DNA from: Verrucomicrobiota bacterium
Lineage (GTDB): Bacteria; Verrucomicrobiota; Verrucomicrobiia; Chthoniobacterales; UBA10450
Assembly: GCA_005887825.1 (NCBI GenBank)
Contig: VBQC01000003.1
Span: 1 to 40,560 of the forward strand
Length of the DNA stretch: 40,560 bases
Direction of reading: 5' to 3'
Shown in pieces: positions 40,159 to 40,560 of the stretch. Every line of letters begins with the position of its first letter. Position 1 is the stretch's first letter. A model generated the notes under the pieces. That model did no database searches. It saw nothing but the letters and a program-made list of their open reading frames with translations, and had not been told where the DNA came from. Both the position numbers and the translations under genes were made by a program.

Positions 40159-40560
40159 CTATTTCTTGGAAACCATCGACTCAAGGAGCTGTTGAAAACG
40201 TGGGTGATTCCGTAGTGGCTGCCAAGCGGGATCTGTTTTCAAGTAGCCATACGAAATGTAGCCCGGCATGCCGAGCAAAGTCTGCAGTTCATCCAATGCG
40301 CGGTCATGGTCGCCGGTCCAGGTGTAAACTTGTGCAAGTCCCTGCAAAATCAGCGGGCCGTCGTAAGCGTCCTTTGACACTGGCACAAGGGCAGCAGCTT
40401 TTTGCGCTTCCTGCAGCGCGAGTTCCTTATTGCCGAGATTGGCATCAACTTGCGCCAGCACCGCCAGGGTCCGCGGATCGTTTGGCTTGTTCTTTAATCG
40501 AGATTCGAGAACTAGATGCGCTGCTGTGAACGCAGCAGCGGCTTTCGTTTTGTCGCCCTC
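40159..40560 (-). CDS. C-terminal part of a TPR protein (partial)
   Basis: A minus-strand frame open from the right window edge (40560) to the stop at 40159, 133 residues visible. It has TPR-like helix pairs (AAAFTAAHLVLESRLKNKPN, then LAVLAQVDANLGNKELALQE, then LQGLAQVYTWTGDHDRALDE) and ends with DPAWQPLRNHPRFQQLLESM. This ending is common in large bacterial proteins that combine a kinase, cyclase or DNA-binding N-terminus with TPRs. The N-terminal part lies outside the window, so its type is unknown. A GTG at 40461 is internal, not the start. Confidence 0.75.
   Translation of the reverse strand, partial: EGDKTKAAAAFTAAHLVLESRLKNKPNDPRTLAVLAQVDANLGNKELALQEAQKAAALVPVSKDAYDGPLILQGLAQVYTWTGDHDRALDELQTLLGMPGYISYGYLKTDPAWQPLRNHPRFQQLLESMVSKK

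Noticed and set aside
40257-40275. An eighth TGTAGC hairpin (TGTAGC-CCGGCATGCCG)
   Set aside because: The stem is only 4 bp and the sequence is normal coding DNA of the TPR gene (LGMPGYIS); likely chance.

Overview
The window looks like a chromosomal segment of a soil-type member of the Verrucomicrobiota, most like the Chthoniobacterales / 'Spartobacteria' lineage. This placement is an inference. It rests on a Gram-negative envelope gene set (MsbA, LpxA, heptosyltransferase, TolC), a Bacillus/Verrucomicrobia-type three-gene succinate dehydrogenase, moderately high GC, and many short dispersed hairpin repeats between and even inside genes. No rRNA gene or other taxonomic marker is present.

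Layout. 1-7.0 kb: HAD phosphatase and STAS protein, then an LPS-core block (two GT4 glycosyltransferases, a heptosyltransferase and msbA; the last two overlap by 4 nt). 7-12 kb: a PHP phosphoesterase, a DUF1330 protein and the sdhCAB complex, closed by a strong palindromic terminator. 12-17.2 kb: housekeeping genes ispE (minus), pyrF, a tiny Xre-type regulator, a lipoate ligase, a polyprenyl diphosphate synthase, radC and lpxA. 17.3-21.6 kb: a minus-strand run read as moeA, marR, tolC, pgeF. 21.76 kb: tRNA-Ser(GCT) with its own promoter. 21.85-28.34 kb: a decayed genomic island bounded by the tRNA 3' end and a second copy of that 3' end. It carries a hypothetical gene broken across three frames, a DUF2971-like remnant, a phage terminase small-subunit-like gene, HTH fragments, and a large gene fusing a DnaJ J-domain, a transmembrane helix, a secreted domain, five 37-residue repeats and a TonB C-terminal domain. 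28.3-29.5 kb: no recognisable gene. 29.5-38 kb: vanadium haloperoxidase-like protein, an aldehyde dehydrogenase, a hypothetical protein, DUF2277, an AI-2E-family permease, then RidA-VOC-kynureninase. 38-40.56 kb: a secreted hypothetical protein, a truncated SRPBCC gene, a C-terminally frameshifted MOSC protein, a GFA-family protein and the end of a TPR protein.

Functional links. Heptosyltransferase, GT4 enzymes, MsbA and LpxA serve lipid A/LPS assembly and export. SdhCAB feeds electrons from succinate to quinone. ALDH, RidA and KynU suggest part of a kynurenine/2-aminomuconate catabolic route, but the ALDH lacks the segment that normally carries the conserved catalytic Asn.

The most unusual theme is how closely short repeats are woven into genes. 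One repeat family supplies the apparent ATG of four genes. A 15-bp inverted repeat supplies the TAG stop codons of two convergent genes. A hairpin family tagged TGTAGC, whose stems differ in sequence but keep pairing, occurs at least seven times, twice in frame inside coding sequences (pgeF and lipoate ligase). All functional names are from reading the translations; no database search was run.
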